A stretch of DNA of 64,000 nucleotides, taken from contig VXNJ01000001.1 of assembly GCA_009840625.1 (NCBI GenBank), forward strand, positions 124,001 through 188,000. Direction: 5' to 3'. Source of the stretch: Chloroflexota bacterium (GTDB lineage Bacteria > Chloroflexota > UBA11872 > VXNJ01). The stretch's first letter is position 1. Each line of letters starts with the position of its first letter. This document shows, piece after piece, positions 42,872 through 51,726 of the stretch. Under the pieces are notes generated by a model. The model was not told the DNA's origin. It was given only the letters and a program-made list of their open reading frames with translations, and ran no database searches. The translations under genes and the position numbers were made by a program.

Positions 42872-43450
42872 ATGGAACGGGTCGGACGCGCCTGCCCGGC
42901 ACACTCGGATGGGAAAAATATGTTTCAAACGCTGCTGGCCCGGATGATTGGGGCCGCAAGTCTCCGGGTTGCGACCTACGAGGACGTCGAGAACGATACT
43001 GGCGCGACCCTGCCGGCGCTTTTGGTGGTGGTGCTGGTTTCGGCCGCCGGCGGTGTCGGAGCGCTGCTGGCCGGCGATGCGACCGCCACCGAAGCCCTCG
43101 TCTACGGGGTGCTGCGTTCGATCGTCACGTGGGCCGTCTGGGCGCTGGTCGCCTGGATCGTGGGTGGATACATCCTGCGCACCGGGCAGACCCATGCGGA
43201 CTGGGGGCAACTGGCCCGTGGCACCGGGTTTGCCCAGACTCCCGGTCTGCTCAACTTGCTTTTGTTCGTCCCCGGAATCGGTGGATTGTTTGCGGCGATC
43301 GCGTTTTTCTGGCAGCTGGCCGGCATGGTCGTCGCGGTGCGCCAGTGTCTTGACTTCGACTCGACCGCGCGCGCCTTCTTCGTAATAGTCATCGGCGCCA
43401 TCCCTGTGCTGGTGATAAACGTGGTCATCTTCATGGCGATCGGGATCTGA
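42872..43450 (+). CDS. Yip1-domain-like membrane protein
   Basis: A 192-residue inner-membrane protein with about five hydrophobic helices. The pre-helix element T-Y-E-D-V-E-N-D followed by A-L-L-V-V-V-L, then Y-V/L-R-S-I-V-T-W-A-V-W, and the late W-Q-L-A-G-M-V-V-A-V-R-Q segment fit the bacterial Yip1 family of unknown role. ATG 42872 has GGAGG six bases upstream; a second ATG at 42920 would start directly at the first conserved residues (M-F-Q-T-L-L). No functional link to neighbours is apparent. Confidence 0.8.
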   Translation: MERVGRACPAHSDGKNMFQTLLARMIGAASLRVATYEDVENDTGATLPALLVVVLVSAAGGVGALLAGDATATEALVYGVLRSIVTWAVWALVAWIVGGYILRTGQTHADWGQLARGTGFAQTPGLLNLLLFVPGIGGLFAAIAFFWQLAGMVVAVRQCLDFDSTARAFFVIVIGAIPVLVINVVIFMAIGI

Positions 43451-43504
43451 ACTACATACAGCCGATAGGGAACGAAACCATTGTGATGACTGGAACCGGG
43501 GCGC

Positions 43505-44398
43505 ATGTCTAGGGTGACCGTCATGGACGGCGGCATGGGAGCCGAACTGGTCCGGCGCGGCGCGATCAGCGAAAGCGAAGACGGACTCTGGTCCGCGCAG
43601 GCGTTGATCGACGCGCCGGAAGCAGTAGTTGCCGCGCACCGCGATTTCATCGCTGCCGGGGCGGGGATGATCATCACCAATAGCTACGCCTGCGTTCCCG
43701 GCTGGCTGGCTAAGGCGGGGATAGCCGACCGCTATGCTGAGCTGGCCGCCGAAGCGGGTCGGCTTGCCCGCAAAGCTGCCGACGAAGCCGACGCGGAAGT
43801 GCAGGTGGCCGGAGGCCTGCCCCCGCTGTCGCTGAGTTATCAGGCCGAATTGGTTCCCGATGCCGCCGAGGCCGGGCCGATTTACGAAAGTCTCGCCCGC
43901 GCGCTGGAGCCATTCGTCGATTTGTACATTTGTGAGACGATGTCCAGCATCCGTGAATCCGTCACCGCCGTTGCGGCCGCCCAGTTGGTCGCGGCGGATC
44001 GCGGGCTTCCGGTCTTCGTCGCCTGGACATTGGACGAACGGCCCGGTTTCGGGCTGCGCAGCGGCGAGAGCGTGAGAGAGGCCTGGGCCGCCCTTGCCGA
44101 AATTGGTACCGACGGATTCCTCTTCAACTGCACGCATCCGGACGCGATTGAATCGGCGATCGTAGAGATGGCTTCCCTGACCGACAAGCCGACCGGGGGC
44201 TACCCCAATCGATTCGACGTCCCGCACGACTGGGCCGGGGAGAATGCCCGGCTGCGCCATCGAGCCGATTTCGGTACCGAACAGTTCGTCGCCGCCGGCC
44301 TTCGCTGGGTCGGGCACGGCGCCACGGTGGTTGGCGGTTGCTGCAGGATCACGCCCGCCGATATAGCCGCGTTTTCAGACCGACTTGGCCGGAACTAG
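43505..44398 (+). CDS. homocysteine S-methyltransferase family protein
   Basis: A 297-residue zinc-dependent methyltransferase barrel. The opening V-M-D-G-G-M-G-A-E-L, the T-N-S-Y segment, the first zinc Cys in F-N-C-T-H-P and the Cys pair in V-G-G-C-C-R near the C-terminus are all present, so the zinc site that activates homocysteine thiol is intact. Methyl donors in the family are S-methylmethionine, betaine or similar. It is a single-domain enzyme without cobalamin or folate domains. It starts with ATG 43505 and looks monocistronic. Confidence 0.92.
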   Translation: MSRVTVMDGGMGAELVRRGAISESEDGLWSAQALIDAPEAVVAAHRDFIAAGAGMIITNSYACVPGWLAKAGIADRYAELAAEAGRLARKAADEADAEVQVAGGLPPLSLSYQAELVPDAAEAGPIYESLARALEPFVDLYICETMSSIRESVTAVAAAQLVAADRGLPVFVAWTLDERPGFGLRSGESVREAWAALAEIGTDGFLFNCTHPDAIESAIVEMASLTDKPTGGYPNRFDVPHDWAGENARLRHRADFGTEQFVAAGLRWVGHGATVVGGCCRITPADIAAFSDRLGRN

Positions 44399-44471
44399 GC
44401 CCGCCCGGTTGGAATCGCCCAAGCTCGATTCCCGGCCGCCTCGGGTCCCGGTGGACGCGTGAGTTGAATCG

Positions 44472-44936
44472 TTGAAGCTGGATTCAAAAATCCACACCTG
44501 CCTCTGGTTCGACGGCGATGCCGTGGAGGCGGCCCGCTTTTACACCTCGCTTTTTCCGGATTCGGACCTGATTTCCATTTCACCTATATCGTCCGGGCCA
44601 GCCTCCGGGCAAGCGCTGGTTGAATTTGTGATCGCGGGACGGCGATTTACCGCCGTGGACGGCGGCCCGATGTACCAGCACAGTCCGGCGATCTCCTTCG
44701 TGATCAACTGCGAATCGCAAGTCGAGATCGACCGGTATTGGAAGGAACTGACCAACGGCGGAATCGGCCAACCCTGCGGATGGCTGCGCGACCGGTTCGG
44801 GGTTTCCTGGCAGGTCGTGCCGGACTGCCTCGGGGAGCTGATGGGAAGAAACCCCGAGGGCGTCACCGAGGTCTTGCTCGGAATGGAAAAAATCGAAGTC
44901 GCGCCGCTGCGGGCGGCGGCCGGATTGTCGGAGTGA
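44472..44936 (+). CDS. PhnB-like VOC family protein
   Basis: A 154-residue VOC-fold protein of the PhnB/3-demethylubiquinone-methyltransferase-like group (PF06983). Characteristic segments are I-H-T-C-L-W-F-D-G-D-A-V-E-A-A-R-F-Y near residue 7, F-P-D-S, V-E-F-V-I-A-G-R-R-F-T-A-V-D-G-G, I-D-R-Y-W-K-E-L and D-R-F-G-V-S-W-Q-V-V-P. Metal ligands of true glyoxalases are not obvious, as is usual in this group, whose function is unknown. The start is TTG 44472 without a strong site. Confidence 0.9.
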   Translation: MKLDSKIHTCLWFDGDAVEAARFYTSLFPDSDLISISPISSGPASGQALVEFVIAGRRFTAVDGGPMYQHSPAISFVINCESQVEIDRYWKELTNGGIGQPCGWLRDRFGVSWQVVPDCLGELMGRNPEGVTEVLLGMEKIEVAPLRAAAGLSE

Positions 44937-44997
44937 AGGCCGACCTCGGTGATCGCGCCGCGAGTACCGATCGAGGCCGCGAAATTGGGCCGGGCGA

Positions 44998-46710
44998 TTG
45001 ACCCGCAATAGCCCCCACGGACAAGTGTCCGAGTCGCACCGGCCGGTGGTGATGGGCCGCCGGGGCATGGTCTGTGCCGGTCACCCGCTCGCCGCCGAGG
45101 CGGGGGTCAGGATCCTGCGACAGGGGGGCAATGCGGTCGACGCGGCGATTGCAGTGGCGGCTTCCTTAAACGTGGTTGAGCCAATGATGTCGGGGATCGG
45201 CGGCGACGGCTTCATCATGGTTTATTCGAAGGCCGAGGGGCGTGTGCGGGTGGTGAACGCGACCGGTCCGGCCGGCCAGGAGGCCACCCGCGAACGCTAC
45301 GCCCGCGACGGAATACCGCAGAAAGGAGCGCTCTCGGTCTCGGTCCCGGCCCTGCTCCACGGCTGGCTGGATGCGCATGAAGCGATCGGCCGACTTTCGC
45401 TCGGCGCGGTGCTGGCGCCGGCGATCGAGCTGGCCGCCGAAGGGTTTCCGGTCAGTCACTATCTGGCCGGCGAGATCGCCGCCGACCCACTGCTGTGCCA
45501 ATTCCCGACTTCGCGGGCGGTCTTCGCCGACGCCGGCGAACCGCTGCGTCCCGGCCAGATCCTGCGCCAGAGCGACCTGGCAAAAACCCTGGCAGCCATC
45601 GCCGAAGACGGGCGCGCTGTTTTCTATGAAGGCTCCGTCGGCGAACGGATGGTGAGCTTCATCCAGGAACAGGGCGGACTGCTGACGATGCGCGACCTGG
45701 CCGCCTGCAGCGCGCGCTGGCAGGACCCAATCTGGACCAGTTACCGCGGCCACCGCGTCTGCGAGGCGCCGCCGAATTCCAGCGGCCACGTCCTCCTGCA
45801 GGAACTGGCGATGCTGGACCAGTTCGATCTCGAGCCCCATCGCTGGGACTCAGCCGAATCGATCCACCTCATGGTGGAGGCCAAGAAGCTTGCGTTCGTG
45901 GACCGCGAGGCGTTCCTGGCCGATCCGGACTACGTCGAGGTCCCGATCGAAGGCCTGATTTCCCGCGAATACGCACGTTTTCGGGCCGGCTTGATAGACC
46001 GGCAGGCGGCCGCGGGCGAAGTTGCGCCAGGCGACCCATGGGCGTACCAGGACGCCGGAATCACCCGGCGGCGCCCCAGGCTCGCCGGCGGGATGCCCGA
46101 CGGCGAGGACACGACCTGTTTCGTGGTGGTCGATTCGGAAGGAAATGCGGTTTCCCAGCTGCAGAGCCTGCAGAGCGCCTGGGGGTCGAGCCTCATCGCC
46201 GGCGACACCGGAATCCTGCTCAACAACCGAATGACGTACTGGCACCTGGACCCCGACCACGTCGACTGCCTGGCGCCGGGCAAGCGCGTCCGTCACACCA
46301 TGAACCCGGTGATGGTGTTCGCGCCGTCCGATGACGGCGCGAAGCGCCTGCGTCTGGTGCTGGGGACCCCGGGTGCCGATACCCAGGTGCAGGCCAATTT
46401 GCAGGTGATCAGCCATGTGCTCGATTTCGGCATGAGCGTGGCCGAGGCGGTGGAAGCGCCACGCTGGAAGGACAATCAGAGCCCGCTGGAATCGGCGATT
46501 CCGCATGAATGCGACGACGAACTCCTGATCGAGGCCCGCTTCCCTGAGGACACGGTCCGGGGCCTGTCGTCGCTCGGCCACCGGGTCAGGGTGCTGGAGT
46601 CCTGGGCCGGGGTAACCGGACGCGAGATGATGATCGAGATCGACCAGGCCTCGGGGGCGCTGATGGGCGCCGCCGATCCGCGCTTCGACGGCTACGCGAT
46701 GGGCCGGTGA
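44998..46710 (+). CDS. gamma-glutamyltransferase family protein, no signal peptide
   Basis: A 570-residue Ntn-hydrolase precursor. The autocleavage and nucleophile Thr is in E-D-T-T-C-F (Thr372), where the second position after the Thr pair is Cys rather than the His of classical enzymes; downstream G-N-A-V-S and the G-S-S-L segment follow the family. The N-terminal part has V-E-P-M-M-S-G-I-G-G-D-G-F. No signal peptide is visible, so it is probably cytoplasmic, like acylase or amidase relatives that act on small glutamyl or acyl amides. TTG 44998 or a GTG at 45028 may start it. Confidence 0.9.
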   Translation: MTRNSPHGQVSESHRPVVMGRRGMVCAGHPLAAEAGVRILRQGGNAVDAAIAVAASLNVVEPMMSGIGGDGFIMVYSKAEGRVRVVNATGPAGQEATRERYARDGIPQKGALSVSVPALLHGWLDAHEAIGRLSLGAVLAPAIELAAEGFPVSHYLAGEIAADPLLCQFPTSRAVFADAGEPLRPGQILRQSDLAKTLAAIAEDGRAVFYEGSVGERMVSFIQEQGGLLTMRDLAACSARWQDPIWTSYRGHRVCEAPPNSSGHVLLQELAMLDQFDLEPHRWDSAESIHLMVEAKKLAFVDREAFLADPDYVEVPIEGLISREYARFRAGLIDRQAAAGEVAPGDPWAYQDAGITRRRPRLAGGMPDGEDTTCFVVVDSEGNAVSQLQSLQSAWGSSLIAGDTGILLNNRMTYWHLDPDHVDCLAPGKRVRHTMNPVMVFAPSDDGAKRLRLVLGTPGADTQVQANLQVISHVLDFGMSVAEAVEAPRWKDNQSPLESAIPHECDDELLIEARFPEDTVRGLSSLGHRVRVLESWAGVTGREMMIEIDQASGALMGAADPRFDGYAMGR

Positions 46711-46779
46711 GGGGACCAATGGCCATTGCGCGCCACCGGCATAAACTGCCGGGCAGAGCCTAGCCGCGAGGGTATCGGG

Positions 46780-47769
46780 ATGGACGTTAAGCCGATCGAT
46801 ATCAGCGCCCGCCTCGACGCGGAGCACCGCGCCGTGTTCGATGCGCTGCCGCGCGAACCGCGCGACTGGACCGACATCCCGGCGGTGCGCGCCAAATTCG
46901 TAGCCGACCGCAATGCGCTGCCGCAACCTCCCTTGCCGCCGTCGGTCGAGATATCCGATCGCCGGGTACCGGGTCCCGCCGGAGCGCCGGATCCGCGCCT
47001 GCGCCTTTATGTCCCCCGGACGGGAATGCAACCGGCGGCGCTCTACTGGATCCACGGCGGCGGAACGGTGATCGGCGATCTGGAGATGAACGACCATTAC
47101 TGCGCCAACATCGCCGATCAGCTGGGCATCCTGGTCACCTCAATCGAATACCGACTGGCACCGGAACATCCTTACCCGGCCGGTCTGGAGGACTGCTACG
47201 CGGGACTCGCGTGGGTGTTTGCCAACGTTGTCGAGCTGGGCCTGGACAACGCACGCATCGCCGTCGGCGGCGGCAGCGCCGGGGGTCTGCTGGCGGCCGC
47301 CTTGGCGCTCCTGGCGCGCGACCGCGGCCGGCTGAGGCCCTGCTTCCAATTGCTGGTCTACCCGATGCTCGACGATCGCAACTCAACCCGCAGCGCGAAC
47401 GCGGTCACCGATCCGCGGGTGTGGGACCGGGCCTCGAGCCTTGCCGCCTGGGACGCCTATCTGGAAGGCGAGGCCGGAACCGCGAACGTTCCCGCGCACG
47501 CCGCACCGGCCCGCGCAACGGACCTCGCCGGCCTGCCGCCGGCCTACATCAACGTCGGCGACCTGGACCTTTTCCTGGACGAGGACGTAGCCTACGCCCA
47601 GGCACTGGGCGCGGCCGGCGTGCCGGTGGAGTTGCACGTCTACCCCGGGGCCTATCACGGATCACCCGGCGCGGTCCCTGCCGCCCAGCTTTCGCGCCGT
47701 TGGATTACCGACGAACTAGCCGCGCTGGAGCGCGCCTTGCAGCTGGGCGAACCGAAGACTACCAGCTGA
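46780..47769 (+). CDS. HSL-type alpha/beta hydrolase, copy 1
   Basis: A 329-residue esterase of the hormone-sensitive-lipase family (PF07859). The oxyanion motif W-I-H-G-G-G-T lies near residue 88, the nucleophile in G-G-G-S-A-G-G, the acid in V-G-D-L-D and the base in P-G-A-Y-H-G. A cap region at the N-terminus (I-D-I-S-A-R-L-D-A-E-H-R) is shared with the next gene. ATG 46780 is preceded by GAGG; upstream open frame looks like leader. It is followed 19 bases later by a close paralogue on the same strand, presumably co-transcribed. Acts on short-chain esters by family; substrate unknown. Confidence 0.93.
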   Translation: MDVKPIDISARLDAEHRAVFDALPREPRDWTDIPAVRAKFVADRNALPQPPLPPSVEISDRRVPGPAGAPDPRLRLYVPRTGMQPAALYWIHGGGTVIGDLEMNDHYCANIADQLGILVTSIEYRLAPEHPYPAGLEDCYAGLAWVFANVVELGLDNARIAVGGGSAGGLLAAALALLARDRGRLRPCFQLLVYPMLDDRNSTRSANAVTDPRVWDRASSLAAWDAYLEGEAGTANVPAHAAPARATDLAGLPPAYINVGDLDLFLDEDVAYAQALGAAGVPVELHVYPGAYHGSPGAVPAAQLSRRWITDELAALERALQLGEPKTTS

Positions 47770-47788
47770 CAACCAGGAGGCAGCGAAG

Positions 47789-48760
47789 GTGGATATAGAC
47801 GTCATCGACATAAGCTCGCGTCTCGACGAGGAGCACCGGCGCGTATTCGATTCGCTGCCGTTGACCGCGCGCGACTGGTCCGACATCCCGGCGCTGCGCG
47901 ACTGGACGGCGGCCCAGCGGGCGAAATTGCCGGCCGCGCCGATGCCGGCCGCCGTGGACGTCTCCACCCGATTTGTCCCCGGTCCGTCCAACGGGCCCGA
48001 CGTCGAGCTTCGCGCCTACCGCCCGCACGACCTGCCCGAACGGGCGGCGGCGGTCTACTGGATCCACGGCGGCGGAACGGTCCTGGGCCAGGCCGACATG
48101 AACGATCCATATTGCGCCAACATGGCGGCCGCTCTCAACGTGCTGGTTACTTCGGTCGAGTACCGCCGCGCCCCCGAGCACCCGTTTCCGATCCCGCTGG
48201 AGGACTGCTACGCGGGATTCAAGTGGCTGGCCCTGACCGGCTCCGAGTTCGATGTCGACCGCGATCGCATAGCGGTGGCCGGCATCAGCGCCGGCGGCCT
48301 GCTTTCGGCAGCGCTTTCCCTCCTGGCCCGCGACCGCGGCGAATTTCTCCCCTGTCTGCAGTTGCTGAACGCGCCGATGCTCGACGACCGCGCCGAAACC
48401 CGCAGCAGCCACGCTGTCCTCGACCCGCGAACCTGGGACCGAGACTCGAACCTGGCCGCCTGGAATGCCTACCTGGAGGGCAACGCCGGCGGCGCCGAGA
48501 TCTCTCCATACGCCGCCCCGGCGCGGGCCACCGAACTGGCCGGGCTGCCGCCGGCCTACGTAAACGTCGGCGATCTCGACGGGCTGCTAGACGAAGATGT
48601 CGCCTACGCCCGGGCGATGTCGCACGCCGGCGTCCCGGTCGAGCTGCACGTCTACCCGGGCGCGTACCACGGCTCGGCGATAAGCATTCCGGACGCCGCC
48701 CTCTCACGGCGCTGGATCGCCGACGAGCTGGCGGCCCTGGGCCGGGCGCTCGGGGTCTAG
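47789..48760 (+). CDS. HSL-type alpha/beta hydrolase, copy 2
   Basis: A 323-residue tandem paralogue with the same architecture: W-I-H-G-G-G-T, a nucleophile elbow reading G-I-S-A-G-G, V-G-D-L-D and P-G-A-Y-H-G. The elbow is the main catalytic-site difference, with G-G-S-A-G-G in copy 1 and G-I-S-A-G-G here. GTG 47789 has AGGAGG eight bases upstream within the short spacer. Convergent with the enolase-superfamily gene at 20 bases. The pair suggests substrate divergence after local duplication. Confidence 0.93.
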   Translation: MDIDVIDISSRLDEEHRRVFDSLPLTARDWSDIPALRDWTAAQRAKLPAAPMPAAVDVSTRFVPGPSNGPDVELRAYRPHDLPERAAAVYWIHGGGTVLGQADMNDPYCANMAAALNVLVTSVEYRRAPEHPFPIPLEDCYAGFKWLALTGSEFDVDRDRIAVAGISAGGLLSAALSLLARDRGEFLPCLQLLNAPMLDDRAETRSSHAVLDPRTWDRDSNLAAWNAYLEGNAGGAEISPYAAPARATELAGLPPAYVNVGDLDGLLDEDVAYARAMSHAGVPVELHVYPGAYHGSAISIPDAALSRRWIADELAALGRALGV

Positions 48761-48779
48761 CGCGCCGAATCCGCGCCCT

Positions 48780-49898
48780 TCAGGCGACGCGGAACTTTTC
48801 GACGCCGTCGGGGTCGAGGTCGATCCCCAGTCCGGGTTCCTGGGGCACCGCCAGCATCCCGTCGACCGCGCTCAGGCGCTGGCGGGTGATTTGATCGCGC
48901 AGGGTCGTACCCTCTTCGACGACGAATTCAGTTATGAACGAATTGGGGATCGAATTGAGAAAGTGCAACGCGGCGGCGACGTTGATGTAGGTGGTGAATC
49001 CGTGATTGACGCAACGCAGCCCGCGATCGGCGGCCAGGCTGGCGATCTTTACGGCTTCGGTGAAACCGCCGCAGCGGGTCAGATCGATCTGCACGATGTC
49101 GATCTTGCCCTTGTCCATCAGTTCGATAAACGAACGGCGCTCACTCTCTTCTTCGCCGGCCGCGATCGGCAGGTCGGTGGCCGCGCTAAGCCGCGCGTAC
49201 CCTTCGTAATCGTCCGGGTGCAGGGGCTCCTCCAGCCAGTAGATGTCGTAATCGGCAAACCGGCGAGCCCTCTGAATGGCGGTCTTGGCGTCCCAGACCA
49301 TGCCGGCGTCGATCATCAGGTCGGCGTCGTCACCCAGACCGGCGCGGGCCTCGCGCACCAGCGCGATGTCGGTTTCCCGGCTCTGCCCCATCGGCTCCCA
49401 GCCGAACTTGACGGCGTCGAAACCGCGGTCGCGGAACCGCTCGGCGCGGCTCCGCGTCTCGGCCGGGGTCAATCCGAAAAGAGCACTCGCGTAGGCGCGG
49501 ATTCGGTCGTGAAATCCCCCGCCCAGCAGCTTCCAGACCGGCAGCCCCAGCGCCTTGCCCTTGATGTCCCAGAGGGCGATGTCGATTCCGCTCATGGCGT
49601 GGATGCCGACCCCGCGGCGCGCGGCATAGATGTTCTGGCGGTACATCTTCTGCCAGAGGAATTCGGTCCGCAGCGGATCCTCGCCGACAAGCAATTCCCC
49701 GAGGCCGCAGATCAGCGGATGGGAATAGGGTCCCTCGATCAGTCCCTTGACCGCCATCGGCGCCGAATCAACCTCGCCGATCCCGTGTATTCCGGCGTCG
49801 GTCTCGACCCGAACGATCAGGGCGTCCTGACCGCTGTCGGTCCGCGGATTTACCGCCGGAAGACGCAGGTAAAGCGTCTCAACCTTGGTGATCTTCAC
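48780..49898 (-). CDS. mandelate racemase/muconate lactonizing-type enolase-superfamily enzyme
   Basis: A 372-residue enolase-superfamily protein with capping and barrel domains. The metal ligands are Asp in M-I-D-A-G, Glu in W-L-E-E-P-L and Glu in A-A-G-E-E. The strand-2 base motif is V-K-F-G-W rather than K-x-K, leaving one Lys, and strand 7 has C-V-N-H-G-F, so a Lys or His general base is available as in the mandelate racemase branch. It likely dehydrates or epimerises an acid sugar; the exact substrate is unknown. The start is GTG 49898 with GGGGG upstream. It might act downstream of the sugar-acid genes elsewhere in the window, but is not linked to them. Confidence 0.92.
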   Translation of the reverse strand: MKITKVETLYLRLPAVNPRTDSGQDALIVRVETDAGIHGIGEVDSAPMAVKGLIEGPYSHPLICGLGELLVGEDPLRTEFLWQKMYRQNIYAARRGVGIHAMSGIDIALWDIKGKALGLPVWKLLGGGFHDRIRAYASALFGLTPAETRSRAERFRDRGFDAVKFGWEPMGQSRETDIALVREARAGLGDDADLMIDAGMVWDAKTAIQRARRFADYDIYWLEEPLHPDDYEGYARLSAATDLPIAAGEEESERRSFIELMDKGKIDIVQIDLTRCGGFTEAVKIASLAADRGLRCVNHGFTTYINVAAALHFLNSIPNSFITEFVVEEGTTLRDQITRQRLSAVDGMLAVPQEPGLGIDLDPDGVEKFRVA

Positions 49899-50127
49899 TA
49901 ATTGCCCCCGGATCCCTCGGCGACGGAGGCCGCCCCACCGTCGGCCATCGCGATAGCTTCAATTTAGGCGATGCCGGCCGATCATTGCCGGACCCAGCCG
50001 GTAGTAATCTGCGGCGCGGGCCGGCCATCCGCCCACACGATGTGGTTGCCGCCCGGCAAATCCCGCGGCGGCCCTTGATACGATCGACGAAAATGAGGAA
50101 CACTCGAGCGCTTGGAATCGACTTGGC

Positions 50128-51597
50128 ATGCGGCGACTGCCTCCGTTGAGAGCCCTACCGTTGCTGGCGCTGCTTGGCGTATTCGCCTTTACGCTCGCCG
50201 GAGCAACTCCGGCGGCCGCTTCCGGGCCGTGCCAGGTCACCGCCGCGGCAGTCAACGGACCGGGCGGTGTCGATCTGGTGGCCGGCTCGCCGCTCAGCAC
50301 CCCGCTGGCGATAACGATCGATTGCGACCGACCCGCGCGGGTGAAGTTGCGCGCTCCCGGCGGCGGTTTTTCGGAGCACTGGGTCGCCGGACCCTCACCG
50401 GTCCGAATCGACTACAAGCGCGCGTATCTCTGCCACGGCCAATCGGCCCGGGTGCTGGCATATTCCTCCGACCTGAACTGGTCCGCCGCTGTCCCGATCA
50501 ACGGACTCGGAGCCCTCCCGCAGTGCGACGTCCTGCTCCGCCGGGGGTCGACGTGGGTGAAATGGACCGGCCCGCGGACCGCAATCGGCGATGCGTTTGC
50601 CGGTAGGGCGCTCGGCTGGCTGAACTGGGAGCGCAACGGCGGGGGTACGGTCCCCGGGCTCACCGTCTGGTCGCTGGTGCCGGGCAGTTCACCGTTGATC
50701 CTGGGCTGGGGCGATGACGTGCCACGGGTGTTGAGCGGTCTTTCGCACCTGGTGCCGGGCCGGAGCTACCTGCTCGTGTCAGATCGGGACCGGGCCTGGA
50801 CGTTCCCCCGGCCGCCGACGCGGCGTTCGGTGTTCGAGGATGCCCAGGTGGTTTCGTTCTACGGGCACCCGAATGTGCCGGTGATGGGCGTGCTGGGACA
50901 CGGATCGCCGGCCGAGGTGGCGGACGAAATCGCGGTCTGGGCGGCGCGCTACGACGCCCTGAATGGACCGCGCGCGGTGATCCCGGCCTACCACCTGATC
51001 ACCGGCGTGGCCCAGGCCAATCCGACTGCCGATGGAACCTGGCTTTACCGGCTGCCTCGGGCCGGTATCGCCCCCTATGTGGAAGCGGCCCGCGAACGCG
51101 GGATGCTGCTGTTCCTGGATGTCCAGATCGGCTGGAGCGATCCCTTGCGGGAGGTCCAGCTGCTGGAGGAGTTCCTGCGCGAGCCGTTCGTGCACATGGC
51201 CCTCGACCCTGAATTTGCCACCGAGACCTCCGGACTGCGGCCCGGGCTGGCCATCGGAGGCATCAATGCGGACCAGATCAACGCGGTCCAGCACTATCTG
51301 GCCGACCTGTCGCGCCAGGAGGGCATACCGCCCAAGATCCTGATGGTGCACCAGTTCACCGCGCACATGATCGAGGACCGCGCCGCCATCGAGAGCGTCG
51401 ACGACGTCGAACTATCGATCGACATGGACGGGTTCGGCGGGATCGGCATCAAGCTGCGGCATTACGGCTGGTACGCCCTGACCGCACCGTCGGAGCGACC
51501 GGCCTTCAAGATCTTTTTCGACCAGGACACGCCGCCGATGACTCCCGAGCAGGTCCAGGCCATAGACCGGCGGCCGGATCTGATCATGTACCAGTAG
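50128..51597 (+). CDS. secreted protein of unknown function with TIM-barrel-like C-terminal half
   Basis: A 489-residue exported protein. A signal peptide (L-P-L-L-A-L-L-G-V-F-A-F-T-L-A, cut near A-A-A-S-G) precedes about 190 residues rich in beta-strands with paired cysteines (P-C-Q-V, I-D-C-D, L-C-H-G, Q-C-D-V). Residues 235-489 contain alternating strand and helix segments (P-V-M-G-V-L-G-H, V-I-P-A-Y-H-L-I-T, L-L-F-L-D-V-Q-I-G, H-M-A-L-D-P-E-F, I-L-M-V-H-Q-F) with acidic strand ends, like a glycosidase-type barrel; Asp in L-D-V-Q and D-P-E-F are candidate active residues. I do not recognise the family. ATG 50128 has no clear ribosome binding site. Confidence 0.8.
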   Translation: MRRLPPLRALPLLALLGVFAFTLAGATPAAASGPCQVTAAAVNGPGGVDLVAGSPLSTPLAITIDCDRPARVKLRAPGGGFSEHWVAGPSPVRIDYKRAYLCHGQSARVLAYSSDLNWSAAVPINGLGALPQCDVLLRRGSTWVKWTGPRTAIGDAFAGRALGWLNWERNGGGTVPGLTVWSLVPGSSPLILGWGDDVPRVLSGLSHLVPGRSYLLVSDRDRAWTFPRPPTRRSVFEDAQVVSFYGHPNVPVMGVLGHGSPAEVADEIAVWAARYDALNGPRAVIPAYHLITGVAQANPTADGTWLYRLPRAGIAPYVEAARERGMLLFLDVQIGWSDPLREVQLLEEFLREPFVHMALDPEFATETSGLRPGLAIGGINADQINAVQHYLADLSRQEGIPPKILMVHQFTAHMIEDRAAIESVDDVELSIDMDGFGGIGIKLRHYGWYALTAPSERPAFKIFFDQDTPPMTPEQVQAIDRRPDLIMYQ

Positions 51598-51726
51598 GTC
51601 CGTTGTCCCGATACTGAAATTGCCGGGCCGGCGCACGAAATTCGGCGCCGACATTCCGGTCGGGGAGGAACCGGTCCGAGGATGGCGACCGCGCAAATAG
51701 CTACTGCAAGTCCGAGTCGGTGAGCG

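Noticed and set aside
42869-44317. Long open frame on the minus strand opposite the Yip1-like and homocysteine methyltransferase genes
   Set aside because: It is antisense to two genes with clear family motifs. Its translation is Arg/Gly/Pro/Asp-rich low-complexity sequence with no domain; in GC-rich DNA such shadows are expected.
45850-47097. Long minus-strand open frame opposite the gamma-glutamyltransferase and esterase genes
   Set aside because: It is antisense to two genes with intact catalytic motifs, has no ribosome binding site at its start, and its composition is typical of a GC-rich shadow frame.
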